Below, in pieces: positions 37,665 through 47,513 of a DNA stretch of 64,000 nucleotides (positions are counted from its first letter, which is position 1; each line of letters starts with the position of its first letter). The position numbers and the translations under genes were made by a program. The notes below the pieces were generated by a model. That model searched no databases and was not told the DNA's origin. It saw only the letters and a list, made by a program, of their open reading frames with translations. This stretch comes from Asaia platycodi JCM 25414 (GTDB taxonomy: Bacteria > Pseudomonadota > Alphaproteobacteria > Acetobacterales > Acetobacteraceae): positions 1 through 64,000 of the forward strand of contig NZ_BAKW01000012.1 of the NCBI RefSeq assembly GCF_000614545.1, in the 5' to 3' direction.

Positions 37665-40549
37665 ATCGACACCACGTCACTGCATCTCAGGCACAGGCCC
37701 AAATGCTCGGCATGGGTGCCGACCTCGGGGAGCACACGCCAGCAACGCAGGCATTTCGTGCCATCGGCTTCAGCAACGCTCGGGCCAGGATGGGCTGCAA
37801 CCACGCCCTCACGCTCTGGGTCGGAACCATCATCGATATAGAGCGACGGCACATTGGTCAGAAGCTGAACATCGGCCTGGGAAACAATGGCGAGTTCGGC
37901 CCAGTCCACATCGCCAAAGGCGACCTGCTCCTGCTCGGTGAGCGGCAGGGTAAGGCGCGCCTCGAGCGACGAGCCGATGACACCGCCACGGCGCGCGCCT
38001 TCAAGTTCGGTCGTGATCACACGGCGCAGGGCGCGGATCTGAGTCCAGCGCTCGCCGAGCGCTTCATCGTGCCAGATCGGATCGGGCTCAAGGAAATGCT
38101 GGAGATGGACAGAGCTTTCCTCACCGAATCGGGCCGTCCACGCTTCTTCAGCCGAGAACACCAGAACCGGCGCCAGCCATGTGGCAAGCGCACGATGCAG
38201 GATGTCGAGCACGGTCCGCGCAGCGCGGCGACGCAGCGAAGACGGCGCGTCGCAATAGAGCGCGTCCTTGCGTACGTCGAAATAGAAGGCCGAGAGATCG
38301 GTCGTACAGAACCCATGCAACATCGGATAGACGCCGACCCATTGATGGGTATGGACGGCCTGTTTCAGCAACCCGCCCAGATCGGTCAGACGATGCAGGA
38401 TGTAACGCTCCAGCTCCGGCAACTGCTCGTAAGGCACGGCTTCTTCGGGTGTGTAGCCGTCGAGCGCGCCAAGCAGCCAGCGCAGCGTATTGCGCAGGCG
38501 GCGATAAAGCTCGCCCTGCTGCTTCAGGATTTCATTGCCGATACGCAGATCTTCATTGCTGTCGGAATTGACGACCCAGAGACGCAGAATGTCGGCGCCA
38601 AGCTTGTCGGTCACTTCCTTGGGCGCAATCACATTGCCCAGCGATTTCGACATCTTGCGGCCCTGCTCATCGAGCACAAAGCCATTGGTAACAATGGCCT
38701 TCATCGGCGCCACGCCGCGCGTGCCGACGCTTTCAAGCAACGATGACTGGAACCAGCCGCGATGCTGGTCTGAGCCTTCGAGATACAGATCGGCCGGGAA
38801 ATTCAGCCCGTCTTCACCGAGCACGAAGCTATGGGTCGAGCCACTCTCGAACCACACATCGACGATGTCGAAAACCTGCTCATAGTGCGCCGGGTCGCGT
38901 CCTTCACCGAGAAAAACCGCCGGATCGGCGCTGTACCAGATATCGGCGCCATGTTCGGCCATCGCCTCGACAATGCGCTGCATCACCGCTGCATCGCGCA
39001 GCACCTCACCCGTGCTCTTCTCGACGAAGACCGCAATCGGCACGCCCCAGGCACGCTGGCGGCTGATGCACCAATCGGGACGCTGTTCGATCATGGAGGT
39101 CAGGCGGTTACGTGCGGCTTCGGGTACGAAGGTGACATCGGCCAGCGCATCGAGCGCCTTGCGACGCAGGGCCTGATCGCCATCCATGCGGATGAACCAT
39201 TGCGGCGTGGCACGGAAGATGATCGGCTTACGCGAGCGCCAGGAATGCGGATAGGAATGCACGATGCTCGAGCGCGCCACGAGGCCCGCCGCAGCATCGC
39301 CATTGGACGCCCAGCGCTGTGTCGCTTCGGCCAGCGCCGCGCAGACCGGATCGGCCGCCTTGAACACATGGATACCGGCAAAATGCGGCACCCATGGCGC
39401 GTAGGTGCCATCATCCTGCACAAGTTCAGGCACTTCAATGCCGTATTGGCGCGTCAGCAGGAAGTCGTCCTGACCATGAGCCGGGGCCATATGCACCAGC
39501 CCCGTGCCCGCATCGGTCGTGACGAAATCGCCCGGCAGCATGGGAACGTCGAACTCATAGCCGCAACCGCGCAGCGGATGGGCGCAGAGCGTACCCTCAA
39601 GCGCCTCACCCGGAAGGGTGTAAAGAACATGATGTTCCTGAATGCCCGCCTGCTTGCAGAAATCGGCCAGACGCTCTTCGGCAATCAGAAAGCGCGAGCC
39701 GGGGGCGACGAGGCTGTTCTCTTCCATAAGATCGGCGCGGATCACGGCATAGGCGATCTCGGGGCCATAGGCGATGGCGCGGTTAGCCGGAATGGTCCAG
39801 GGCGTAGTCGTCCAGATGACCGCGGAAGCCCCCTGAAGGGCCTGACCGGGGGTCGGGTCGACCTCGATCGGAAAGGCGACATGGATCGTGGTCGAGGTGA
39901 TGTCGTGATATTCGATCTCGGCCTCGGCGAGGGCCGTCTTTTCGACCGGGCTCCACATGACCGGGCGCAGCCCACGATAAAGGGAACCGTTGAGCAGGAA
40001 CTTGCCGATCTCGCCTACGATGGCTGATTCCGAGCTGAAATCCATGGTGGCATAGCGGTTCTTCCACTCGCCCTGCACACCCAGACGCTTAAATTCCTTA
40101 GACTGGATGTCGAGCCAGCGACGCGCATACTCGCGACATTCGGCGCGGAATTGCAGAACAGGCACGTCATCCTTGTTCTTGCCCGCCTTGCGATATTCCT
40201 CTTCCACACGCCATTCGATCGGCAGGCCGTGGCAATCCCATCCCGGCACGTAGCGCACACGGGCGCCATTCATGCGCTGGGCGCGGTTGACCACGTCCTT
40301 GTTGATCTTGTTCAGGGCGTGACCGATATGCAGATGGCCGTTCGCATAAGGCGGGCCGTCATGCAGGGTGAAGACAGGCTTGCCTTTGCCCGCCTCGATA
40401 ATGCTCTGATCGAGCCCCATCGACTCCCAACGCGCCAGAATTTCGGGTTCACGCGTCGGCAGATTGCCACGCATGGGAAAGCTGGTACGGGGAAGGAAGA
40501 CCGTGTCGCGATAACGGTCCTGAGGATCGGGGCTTTTGGAATCAGGCAT
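37661..40549 (-). CDS. ileS: Isoleucine-tRNA ligase
   Basis: The 962-residue class I synthetase is complete in one frame. It has PYANGHLHIGHAL (HIGH), GRKMSKSLGNVI (KMSKS), the editing domain with WTTTPWTIPANRAI, and a C-terminal zinc-binding pair CLRCW and CLRC. It charges tRNA-Ile and hydrolyses mischarged Val-tRNA. Nothing resembling a T-box leader is seen in the 230 bases upstream. Confidence 0.97.
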   Translation of the reverse strand: MPDSKSPDPQDRYRDTVFLPRTSFPMRGNLPTREPEILARWESMGLDQSIIEAGKGKPVFTLHDGPPYANGHLHIGHALNKINKDVVNRAQRMNGARVRYVPGWDCHGLPIEWRVEEEYRKAGKNKDDVPVLQFRAECREYARRWLDIQSKEFKRLGVQGEWKNRYATMDFSSESAIVGEIGKFLLNGSLYRGLRPVMWSPVEKTALAEAEIEYHDITSTTIHVAFPIEVDPTPGQALQGASAVIWTTTPWTIPANRAIAYGPEIAYAVIRADLMEENSLVAPGSRFLIAEERLADFCKQAGIQEHHVLYTLPGEALEGTLCAHPLRGCGYEFDVPMLPGDFVTTDAGTGLVHMAPAHGQDDFLLTRQYGIEVPELVQDDGTYAPWVPHFAGIHVFKAADPVCAALAEATQRWASNGDAAAGLVARSSIVHSYPHSWRSRKPIIFRATPQWFIRMDGDQALRRKALDALADVTFVPEAARNRLTSMIEQRPDWCISRQRAWGVPIAVFVEKSTGEVLRDAAVMQRIVEAMAEHGADIWYSADPAVFLGEGRDPAHYEQVFDIVDVWFESGSTHSFVLGEDGLNFPADLYLEGSDQHRGWFQSSLLESVGTRGVAPMKAIVTNGFVLDEQGRKMSKSLGNVIAPKEVTDKLGADILRLWVVNSDSNEDLRIGNEILKQQGELYRRLRNTLRWLLGALDGYTPEEAVPYEQLPELERYILHRLTDLGGLLKQAVHTHQWVGVYPMLHGFCTTDLSAFYFDVRKDALYCDAPSSLRRRAARTVLDILHRALATWLAPVLVFSAEEAWTARFGEESSVHLQHFLEPDPIWHDEALGERWTQIRALRRVITTELEGARRGGVIGSSLEARLTLPLTEQEQVAFGDVDWAELAIVSQADVQLLTNVPSLYIDDGSDPEREGVVAAHPGPSVAEADGTKCLRCWRVLPEVGTHAEHLGLCLRCSDVVSM

Positions 40550-40781
40550 CTTCGATCATTCGACGGAGTCAGGGAACCGCGAGTTATGCGAAGATGCGGG
40601 CTTCGGGGTCAAGAGTGCCCATCAGGAACGACTTCACAAAGCGCCGAAACCCAGCCCCACTCCGTGATAGCTTAACGCGAAAACTCGAGCAAAAAACGGT
40701 ATCTTCCAGACACACCCTCTGCACGCGCGCGCACCGATAGCTCTGGACAGAGCGGAAGTGGCACAGATCGCCCTTTGCTCT

Positions 40782-40994
40782 TCAGAATGTGCTCCTGTGA
40801 GAACCTGAATAGCTGGACGGACCGCAAACACTCTCAAAAGTGTCGTCGATTTGCTGGCCGAGCGTCATGAAATCCTGACGCAGAAAGGCTTTCAGCCTGA
40901 CGAGACGCGAAACGCTCTCTTTGCGGCGCATTTCCTTTTGGGCGATATGCTGTTCCATCGCCTGCATCTGATACATTTGCATCGCGCCAAACAT
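40782..40994 (-). CDS. Small conserved-looking protein, unknown
   Basis: A 70-residue ORF begins MFGAMQMYQMQAMEQ with GGAGGG a few bases upstream. The N-terminal half is rich in Met and Gln, the middle in Lys/Arg (KEMRRKESVSRLVRLKAFL), suggesting one amphipathic helix. No family is recognised. The good ribosome site is the main reason to believe in it. Confidence 0.45.
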   Translation of the reverse strand: MFGAMQMYQMQAMEQHIAQKEMRRKESVSRLVRLKAFLRQDFMTLGQQIDDTFESVCGPSSYSGSHRSTF

Positions 40995-41087
40995 GACACC
41001 CTCCGTGGAATTATTAACCAAGGGTAATCTATAACATTACAAAAGTGAGAGCAAACAACAAAACTTCACATTCAAGGCAAGATCATG

Positions 41088-41513
41088 TCACGGCCCATCG
41101 GGCGGCATTTTCAGATCGGGAAGGTTGGCGGAAGGATGGCTGCGCCAATGGGCCAGGCGCGTTGCCAGCGAGCCAACATGGATTTCGAGCTTATGGCCGT
41201 CAGGATCGAGAAAATAAAGCGAGTCGCCTTCGCTTTTATTGACCTTCCACAGAGACACCTGCCCCAAAAGACGCGACGAAAGCGTTTTAAAAGCATCGGC
41301 GCTGACGTCGAAGGCGAGATGGGTGTCATCCTGTCGTGGTCGGCATCTATCCGCAGGCGCGCATTCGAGGCAAAGCCAGAGCGACCCCGCCTCAAGGTAA
41401 GCACCGCGATCCCAGCGCGCCCTCAGAGGGCATCCAAGAAGACCCTCATAAAACCCGAGTGCACGCGACAAATCCGTCACGCAGAGCGTGACGTGATTGA
41501 TCCCCTGCAGCAG
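41088..41513 (-). CDS. fosA: FosA-type fosfomycin-modifying glutathione transferase
   Basis: This vicinal-oxygen-chelate protein of about 141 residues has the full FosA pattern: GINHVTLCVTDLSRALGFYE with the first metal His, ARWDRGAYLEAGSLWLCL, DDTHLAF with the second His, KSEGDSLYFLDPDGHKLE with the K+ loop and metal Glu, then HVGSLATRL. FosA adds glutathione to fosfomycin. No ATG, GTG or TTG precedes the first metal His in this frame. Only CTG codons stand at the natural start, directly after the ribF stop, so a start may be lost to base error. A GTG at 41480 would delete the first metal ligand and is unlikely. Confidence 0.82.
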   Translation of the reverse strand: MLQGINHVTLCVTDLSRALGFYEGLLGCPLRARWDRGAYLEAGSLWLCLECAPADRCRPRQDDTHLAFDVSADAFKTLSSRLLGQVSLWKVNKSEGDSLYFLDPDGHKLEIHVGSLATRLAHWRSHPSANLPDLKMPPDGP

Positions 41514-41519
41514 ACAGGT

Positions 41520-42448
41520 TCAGGCGGCAGGGCTGAGCGCGGCGCGGGCCTGGCACGCGTCCTCGGCAATCTGGGCCTTCAAGGCGTCGAGCCCGTTGAA
41601 GCGACGCTCTTCCCGTAACAGCCTGTGCAGACTGACTTCGAGATTCTGGCCGTAGAGATCCTCATTGACATCGAACAGATGCGCTTCAAGACGGCTTTCC
41701 TGTCCGTCATCAATCGTCGGGCGGCGTCCGATATTGGCAACACCGGGGGTCACGCGCCCGTCCGGGTGACGCACGGTCACGGCATAGACACCGCGGGCAG
41801 GTTCGACATGGCGGCCCAGCGGAATGTTGGCGGTGGGGAAACCCAACAGGCGCCCGCGCTTGTCGCCGTGAGCCACGGTGCCCGTAATGAACCAGGGACG
41901 ACCAAGCTCCTCCGCCGCGCGTTCGGGGTACCCTTCCTGAAGCAGCCGGCGGATGCGCGAGGAAGAAAACGGCCCACTGATATCGGTAAGAGGCGGCACG
42001 ACTGTCAGGCCGATATCGAGGGCTTCGAGCCTGTGCGCCAGAAAATCGATATTCCCTGCCCGTCTGTGCCCGAAAGCGAAATCGGGACCGCAGGCCACAT
42101 GCTGCACGCCGAGGGCGCGATGCAACACGTCTTCAACAAAACGTTCAGGCGAGAGATGACTGAAATCCGCATCGAAAGGCAGCTGGAAGATCTGCTTCAC
42201 GCCCTGCTCATGCAGAAAACGCGCCCGGATGGCGGGGAGCATCAACCGGATCGGCGGGTCCTGAGGGCGGAAGAACTCGCGCGGATGCGGCTCGAAGGTC
42301 ACCGCGCTAGAGGCAGGTCGGGACGTGCCGCATGAAGCGATTTCAGGAGATGGACATGCCCGAGATGCACACCATCGAAATTGCCGAGGGCTACGGCGGC
42401 GCCGCGCGCCTCTTGCGGGATTGCCGCCCAGTCCTCGTGCAGGGTCAT
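41520..42448 (-). CDS. ribF: Bifunctional riboflavin kinase/FAD synthetase (frameshifted once)
   Basis: The ATG at 42448 starts TLHEDWAAIPQEARG and leads to the nucleotidyltransferase motif ALGNFDGVHLGH. One added base near 42302 (CTAGCGCGGTGACC) continues into TFEPHPREFF, HVACGPDFAFG and, in the kinase half, GFPTANI and GVYAV. The restored length is about 309 residues. It makes FMN and FAD from riboflavin in the cytoplasm and is essential. The start overlaps mtnC by four bases, so it belongs to the mtn transcription unit. Confidence 0.92.
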
Positions 42449-43137
42449 GAGACGGGCAGCTCGAATTGCTGGCTGACACTCTGGAAATCCGCCGCCTGAC
42501 GCACGCCTTCATGAGCGGTCGTGCCGTCTTCGGGACGGATGAGCTGGCAGGTCTTGAGCCCGGCCTCGGCTGCGGCGTCGAGTTCGGCGCCGATATCGGA
42601 AAGGAAGAGGATCTCGCCCGGCGCCACACCCGCACGCGAGGCGATCTCACGATAGCTCTCGGCGATTTTCTTGCCACCGATATCGAGATCATAAAACGCC
42701 TCGAACAGCGCGGTCAGATCGCCCGCATCGGAGTAGCCGTAAAGCAGGCGCTGTGCGCTGGCCGAGCCGGAGGAATAGACAGCAAGGCGCAAGCCTGCCT
42801 CGTGCCAGGCTTTCAATGCCGGTGGCACATCGGGATAGAGGCGCGCCTTGAGGGCGCCTGACTCAAAGCCCGTTTTCCAGGCAAGGCCCTGCAGCGATTT
42901 GAGCGGTGCGACCTTTTCGTCACGAACGGTCCAGTCATGAAGCTGGGCGAGCGGATCACAACCGGGATTGGCCGCCTCGATATCCGCCAGCGCCACCTTG
43001 ACCAGAGGATTGCACGCCTGTTCGCGGAGCAGTTCCGGCATTACCTTGTCGGAATAGGGAAAGAGCACGTCCTTGACGAAAGAGATCGGCAGGGTCGTGC
43101 CTTCGATATCGAGAAGGATCAGGCGGACGGTGCTCAT
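42445..43137 (-). CDS. mtnC: Acireductone synthase (enolase-phosphatase E1)
   Basis: The 230-residue HAD-superfamily enzyme both enolises and dephosphorylates the diketone phosphate of the methionine salvage pathway. The nucleophile motif LLDIEGTTLPISFVKDVLFPY, YSSGSASAQRLL and the FLSDIGAELDAA acidic motif are clear. It overlaps mtnD upstream and ribF downstream by four bases each. Confidence 0.95.
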   Translation of the reverse strand: MSTVRLILLDIEGTTLPISFVKDVLFPYSDKVMPELLREQACNPLVKVALADIEAANPGCDPLAQLHDWTVRDEKVAPLKSLQGLAWKTGFESGALKARLYPDVPPALKAWHEAGLRLAVYSSGSASAQRLLYGYSDAGDLTALFEAFYDLDIGGKKIAESYREIASRAGVAPGEILFLSDIGAELDAAAEAGLKTCQLIRPEDGTTAHEGVRQAADFQSVSQQFELPVS

Positions 43138-43691
43138 GCGGCGAGTTCCGGAATGGCGACAGGAAAGCGACGGGCGATTTCATCGCCTGTGTATTCGGCA
43201 ACCCAGCCCGTCGTATCGGTAAAGACGCGCAGCGCGACCACATCGGGATCGAGCCCGGCATCGAACCAGTGCGGCGTGCCCTCAGGAACCGAAATCAGAT
43301 CCCCCTGCACGCAGAGCACGGAATAGACCTTGCCCTCGACATGCAGGATGAACGCCCCCTGACCATGCACGAAGAAGCGTACCTCATCTTCGCTATGAGT
43401 GTGCTCCGAGAGATATTTCTCACGCATGGCGGCAATCTGCGGCGTATTGCGGTCAAAACGCACCACATCGGCGCTACCAGCTCCGGTTTCGCCCATCAGC
43501 CCATCAAGATAGGGGCGATACGCCTCCAGAATGACCTCTGGTGCGGCATCCTTGGCTGGCGTCACAGGGGACTGCCAGCGCTCAAACCGCACATTAAGCG
43601 GGCGCAAGGTCTCTGCAATGACCCGCGCATCCTCTGTGTCGAGAAGGAGATTTTCGGGCGTATCGTCGCGATAGATCGTTAGTCGGCTCAT
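43134..43691 (-). CDS. mtnD: Acireductone dioxygenase
   Basis: The 185-residue cupin enzyme cleaves acireductone with O2. The metal site HTHSEDEVRFF gives the H-x-H-x4-E ligands and the later GTPHWFD gives the last His. With Fe it makes the methionine precursor and formate; with Ni it makes an off-pathway product. Genes mtnB, mtnD and mtnC are consecutive steps in one overlapping operon. Confidence 0.95.
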   Translation of the reverse strand: MSRLTIYRDDTPENLLLDTEDARVIAETLRPLNVRFERWQSPVTPAKDAAPEVILEAYRPYLDGLMGETGAGSADVVRFDRNTPQIAAMREKYLSEHTHSEDEVRFFVHGQGAFILHVEGKVYSVLCVQGDLISVPEGTPHWFDAGLDPDVVALRVFTDTTGWVAEYTGDEIARRFPVAIPELAA

Positions 43692-44304
43692 AATTTCCGC
43701 CTTTCGAGTTCGCAGGCCAGAAGGAATTCCAGCCCTTCCAGACGGGCCAGCGCCATGGCCATATCCCGCCCCCAGACATAAACACCATGCCCTCTGATCA
43801 CATAACCGGCGGGCATTTTCCCGAGAGACGGGGCCACGACCGTCGCGAGACGCGCGATATCCTGATCATTGTCAAAAAAGGGCACGTCGATTGCGGTATC
43901 GTGGGTCGATTGCCCCTCGAATACCTTGAGCAATTCATAACCTGCCAACGTGAGCACAGGCGTCTCAATTGCCCTCGACAGCACGGTCGCTGCCACTGAG
44001 TGCCCGTGCAGCACGGCGCGATCGTCGGATCGGACGCATAAAGCTGTGTGTGAAGCAGCGTCTCAGCGCTGGCCTTCTGGCCGGAATCCAGCGGCCGACC
44101 CTCAGGATCGATTTCCATGACGTCCTGCTCGGTCAAAAAGCCCTTATGACCCCCTGAACGCGTGATCGCGATGCGACCATCGGCAAGTCGACGGCTGAGA
44201 TTGCCTGCCGTGGCTGGCACCCAGCCTCGTTGATCCATTCTGCGGCCAGCATGCAGCACGTCCTGCACCGCATCCGGCCAGAGCCGGTCCGAAAGCTGAG
44301 TCAT
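43688..44304 (-). CDS. mtnB: Methylthioribulose-1-phosphate dehydratase (frameshifted once)
   Basis: This class II aldolase-fold enzyme dehydrates methylthioribulose-1-phosphate. TAGNLSRRLADGRIAITRSG and KGFLTEQDVMEID are in the first frame. One added base near 44017 (ATCGCGCCGTG) continues as AVLHGHSVAATVLSR, carrying the zinc-binding HxH, and RGHGVYVWG. The restored length is about 205 residues. It leads the mtnB-mtnD-mtnC-ribF chain, seven bases after tatA. Confidence 0.9.
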
Positions 44305-44311
44305 GGAAAGC

Positions 44312-44578
44312 TCAGTGATTGACGTTGTTCACATTACCGCCCGAAGCGGGGGGCGTATATTGCGGTTGCTGGAAATTACCCTGGGGCGGCGGAGAGATCT
44401 GGCCGTTAGGCTGATCGTGCTTCGGCTCCATGGATTCGTCTTCGGCCATGTTCTTCTTGAAGGACTTGATCCCCTTCGCGAAGTCGCCCATCAGACCACT
44501 GATCTTGCTGCCACCGCCAAACAGGATGAGTACGACGGCAAGCACTATCAGCCAGTGCAGGGGACTCATGCTACCCAT
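44312..44578 (-). CDS. tatA: Sec-independent translocase subunit TatA
   Basis: The 88-residue protein has a single N-terminal membrane helix ([17 protein letters not shown]), the FGG hinge and the amphipathic [20 protein letters not shown] helix of TatA/E, followed by a Gln/Pro/Asn tail. TatA rings form the pore for folded twin-arginine substrates; one such substrate is the dehydrogenase small subunit at 52.7 kb. No tatB or tatC is beside it, which is unusual for the main TatA. A second ATG nine bases in is an alternative start. Confidence 0.92.
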   Translation of the reverse strand: MGSMSPLHWLIVLAVVLILFGGGSKISGLMGDFAKGIKSFKKNMAEDESMEPKHDQPNGQISPPPQGNFQQPQYTPPASGGNVNNVNH

Positions 44579-44630
44579 AATCTCTCTCCTCGTATGACGG
44601 TACCGAACAGCCGTCTTTTTTTCTCGCTTC

Positions 44631-45140
44631 TCACATGGCGTGATCGGGCGTCTCTTGCAAGCGCGCAATATTATCGAGGTCACGCGGAACGATAAAGCCA
44701 TAGGTCGGATAGGCCCGTGAGCCGAGATTTTTGATTGGTGCCCAGTAAACCCGCACCAGAGACCAGTCATTATCGCGCGAGACGTCGATAACAGGCACGG
44801 ACCGGTCGATCCGACCCGGCTCCCAATTGGCATGTTCGACAAGAATCTTGCGCGACGAGACAGTGCTCCGCACCACCGAGACATGGCCTGATGGCAGGCG
44901 CCCGGTCGACCGAAAAACCAGGATCTCGCCCTGTGCCGGGCTCTGGGTGCGCCTGTATTTGCCAGAAGCTCCGCGCCACCAGGAGGCGGCCGCCCCGTAA
45001 AGCGCGACCCCGGTCTTGGCGCGTGCATAGGGCGCACATTGCAGCGGGCCATTGAAGCTGGCGCGGCTGTACTCCCTCGGCCCGCCGCCGCAGGCGGCAA
45101 GGCTCAGGCAGAAACTGAATCCAAGCACCATTTTCTTCAT
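44631..45140 (-). CDS. CHAP-domain lipoprotein
   Basis: The 169-residue protein starts with a lipoprotein signal (lipobox LAAC). [10 protein letters not shown] near residue 35 supplies the likely catalytic Cys and SGHVSVV near residue 83 the His, with a downstream EHANW, which fits the CHAP amidase/endopeptidase layout. Such enzymes cleave peptidoglycan peptides. The start overlaps the recX stop by four bases, so it is co-translated with recX. Confidence 0.8.
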   Translation of the reverse strand: MKKMVLGFSFCLSLAACGGGPREYSRASFNGPLQCAPYARAKTGVALYGAAASWWRGASGKYRRTQSPAQGEILVFRSTGRLPSGHVSVVRSTVSSRKILVEHANWEPGRIDRSVPVIDVSRDNDWSLVRVYWAPIKNLGSRAYPTYGFIVPRDLDNIARLQETPDHAM

Positions 45141-45769
45141 GACGATTTCAGCGCCATGACGCGATCCTCCGCTTCCATCAGATCCAGACCCAATGCCCGT
45201 TCGGCCACATCACGGCCGAACCCCGCACGGGCAAACACAGCAAGAGCGCGCTGATGGCGCTCGGGCGCCTCTCCCTCAGCCTCTTCTTCATCGCCTCTCC
45301 TGAACGGACCGAGCCGACGTTTTCGGGCGAGTACGAGCGCCGCCCCCAATTCGCGCTCATGAGCGCTGTCATCATGCCGGTGGCCGAGCGCCTCTTCGAG
45401 TGCTTCGCCCAGGACCTCGGCGCCAATACCCTTCTGTGTCAGGCTGGCAGCCACCGCCCGACGCGACCGCCCTGAACGCGTCAGACTGAGCGACCGGGAC
45501 CGGGCAAAAGCAGCGTCGTCGAGCGCACCGAGCTGGCGCATATCGGCGACAATCCCGGCAATAGCTCCCCGGCTCGCTTTGGCCTGAGTCTCTATCTGGT
45601 CATTCTCGCCGCCCTGTGCGCCTGCCTTGCGTGCCCATCGCATGACGGCGCGTTCCAGCACCTGGGCCAGGCCCTGCTCGGTCGCAGCGAAGCGCGCGAG
45701 ATGGCGCAGGGCCGTCTCACGCAGGTTTGCCGCTGTCGGCGGAGGAGGCAGATCCGGAATCGCTGACAT
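45137..45769 (-). CDS. recX: RecX family regulator
   Basis: A 210-residue all-helical protein with the RecX three-helix repeats (for example LGALDDAAFARSRSLS and RRAVAASLTQKGIG). RecX limits RecA filament growth. Its usual neighbour recA is not here. The chosen ATG (45769) precedes SAIPDLPPPP; eight extra residues upstream are possible. It is divergent from the D-aminopeptidase gene, 59 bases away. Confidence 0.8.
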   Translation of the reverse strand: MSAIPDLPPPPTAANLRETALRHLARFAATEQGLAQVLERAVMRWARKAGAQGGENDQIETQAKASRGAIAGIVADMRQLGALDDAAFARSRSLSLTRSGRSRRAVAASLTQKGIGAEVLGEALEEALGHRHDDSAHERELGAALVLARKRRLGPFRRGDEEEAEGEAPERHQRALAVFARAGFGRDVAERALGLDLMEAEDRVMALKSS

Positions 45770-45828
45770 GGTTACACTGTGCCATAACTTCATGGCAGCA
45801 ACATGGTGAAAACCGCCGGAGCCCCGTC

Positions 45829-47387
45829 ATGACCCTTTCATCACTCGAACGCGCGCTCGCGGCCCTCCCCTCGACCTATCCGGGGCCGGGTGGCGCTGCT
45901 GCGGTCATCAAGGATGGAAGGGTGATTGGCCGCCATTGCTGGGGCTTCGCGAATGCCGAGACCCGCCTGCCCTTCACACCGCAGACACTGTTTCGACTAT
46001 GCTCGATCACAAAACAGTTCACCTGTGCGCTGCTCAGTGAGTTTGCGGACAAGGCCCCCTTTGATGCCGCCATTGCCAGCTATCTGCCAAAGCTGGAAGA
46101 GGCGCCCCCCGGCATCATGGATCTGGCTCATAACCAGTCAGGACTGCGCGATTACTGGGCGGTGGCCATGCTGCACGGCGCCCCCACCGAATCGGGCTTT
46201 GGCGCCACAGAGGCCCATCGTGTGATCTCTGGCACGCGCAGCCTGCATTTTCGTCCCGGCACAGCTACTCGTACGTCAACCAGAATTTCTTCCTGATTTC
46301 CGAAGCCCTTGAGGCGCTTTCGGGTCGGAGCTTCGCCGAGTTGCTGAGAACGAAGCTGTTTGAACGCCACGGCATGAACACCGCCTTTCTCGCTGCCGAT
46401 ACGCAGGCCATGCCCGACGGCACGCAGGGATATGAAGGGAGTGAGGCGACCGGCTATCGCGCTGCGGTCAATCATATCTTCTGGACTGGCGATGCCGGGC
46501 TCGGTGCCAGCCTGGACGACATGATCGCCTGGGAGCTGGCAATCGATACCCAGCGCGACGACCCGCAAGGGTTTTACAATCGCCTCTCCGCCCCGGTGAC
46601 CTTCCGAGACGGCACCCCGGCCCGTTATGGCCATGGGCTGCAACGCGGCACGCTTTTCGGACGTGCCATGACAGGTCACGGAGGTGCCCTGCGCGGCTGG
46701 CGCAGCCACAGGCTGCATCTGGCAAAGGAGCGTCTGTCAGTCATCGTGATGTTCAATCACATGTCCGAGGCCCATTCGGCAGCAGCTCACCTTGCCGCCG
46801 CCGCGCTCGACATCGCGCCGGTCAGACAGGAAGAAAACCCCGGCAACCGAGCGGTTCTGGGGCATTATCTCGACAAGGAGACCGGGCTCTCGGCATCGGT
46901 CACACCCGGCGCGTCAGGCACGAAACTCTCCTTACGCTACGCCTACCCACCCGAGACGCTCGATTTCTGGACACAGAACGGTGCCGGACGCGAGGCCACG
47001 CGGCTGAGCCTGTCAGATGAAGGGCTGACAATGGCGCGCCCTCAGGAAAACCGTATTGTCGCACTGAGCTGCCTCGCCGAGCGCATCAGGCATGACGGCC
47101 TGACAGGTCGTTATCACTGCACGGAGCTCGATAGCATGCTCACGCTCGAAGGGGCGGAGGGCGCGGTTTATGGCGGGTTTGCGGGGATGCTAGGCCAGGG
47201 GCGAATGGAGCGCCTCCAGCCACTGGGCGACGATGTCTGGCTGATCCCCTGCCTCAGGGCACTCGATCACTCACCGCCCGGCTACTGGACCCTCGCTTTT
47301 CAGCGTGACGAAACTGGCAAACTGACGGGCGTGCGCGTCGGATGCTGGCTGGCACGCGATCTGTTTTACCGGCGCTGCCAAGACTGA
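45829..47387 (+). CDS. dap: D-aminopeptidase, penicillin-recognising family (frameshifted once)
   Basis: The restored protein of about 519 residues matches the Ochrobactrum D-aminopeptidase throughout: SITKQFTCALLSEF (SxxK nucleophile), NQSGLRDYWAV, YSYVNQNFF (YxN), GDAGLGASLDDMIAWE, GHGGALRGWRS (HxG) and the two C-terminal barrel domains ending VGCWLARDLFYRR. It releases N-terminal D-amino acids such as D-Ala from peptides. No signal peptide is present, so it should be cytoplasmic. The break near 46262 (CCCGGCACAG) needs one base. A role in recycling cell-wall D-Ala peptides is inference. Confidence 0.9.
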
Positions 47388-47513
47388 ATTTGACGGATGG
47401 GGGGCAATACCCTCATCATGCAAAGCAGCAGCCTGTGCCTGCCCTGAGTTTTCAGGTGCGGGGTTCTTGCCGTTGCGCTTTCCCATCAATTTCAACCGGG
47501 CTCTCACATCGCC

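Noticed and set aside
38831-40027. 398-codon open frame opposite ileS
   Set aside because: Shadow of a strongly conserved gene; composition is atypical and no motif is seen.
40550-40781. Possible T-box or other leader before ileS
   Set aside because: No T-box sequence or antiterminator pairing was found, and such leaders are not expected in Alphaproteobacteria.
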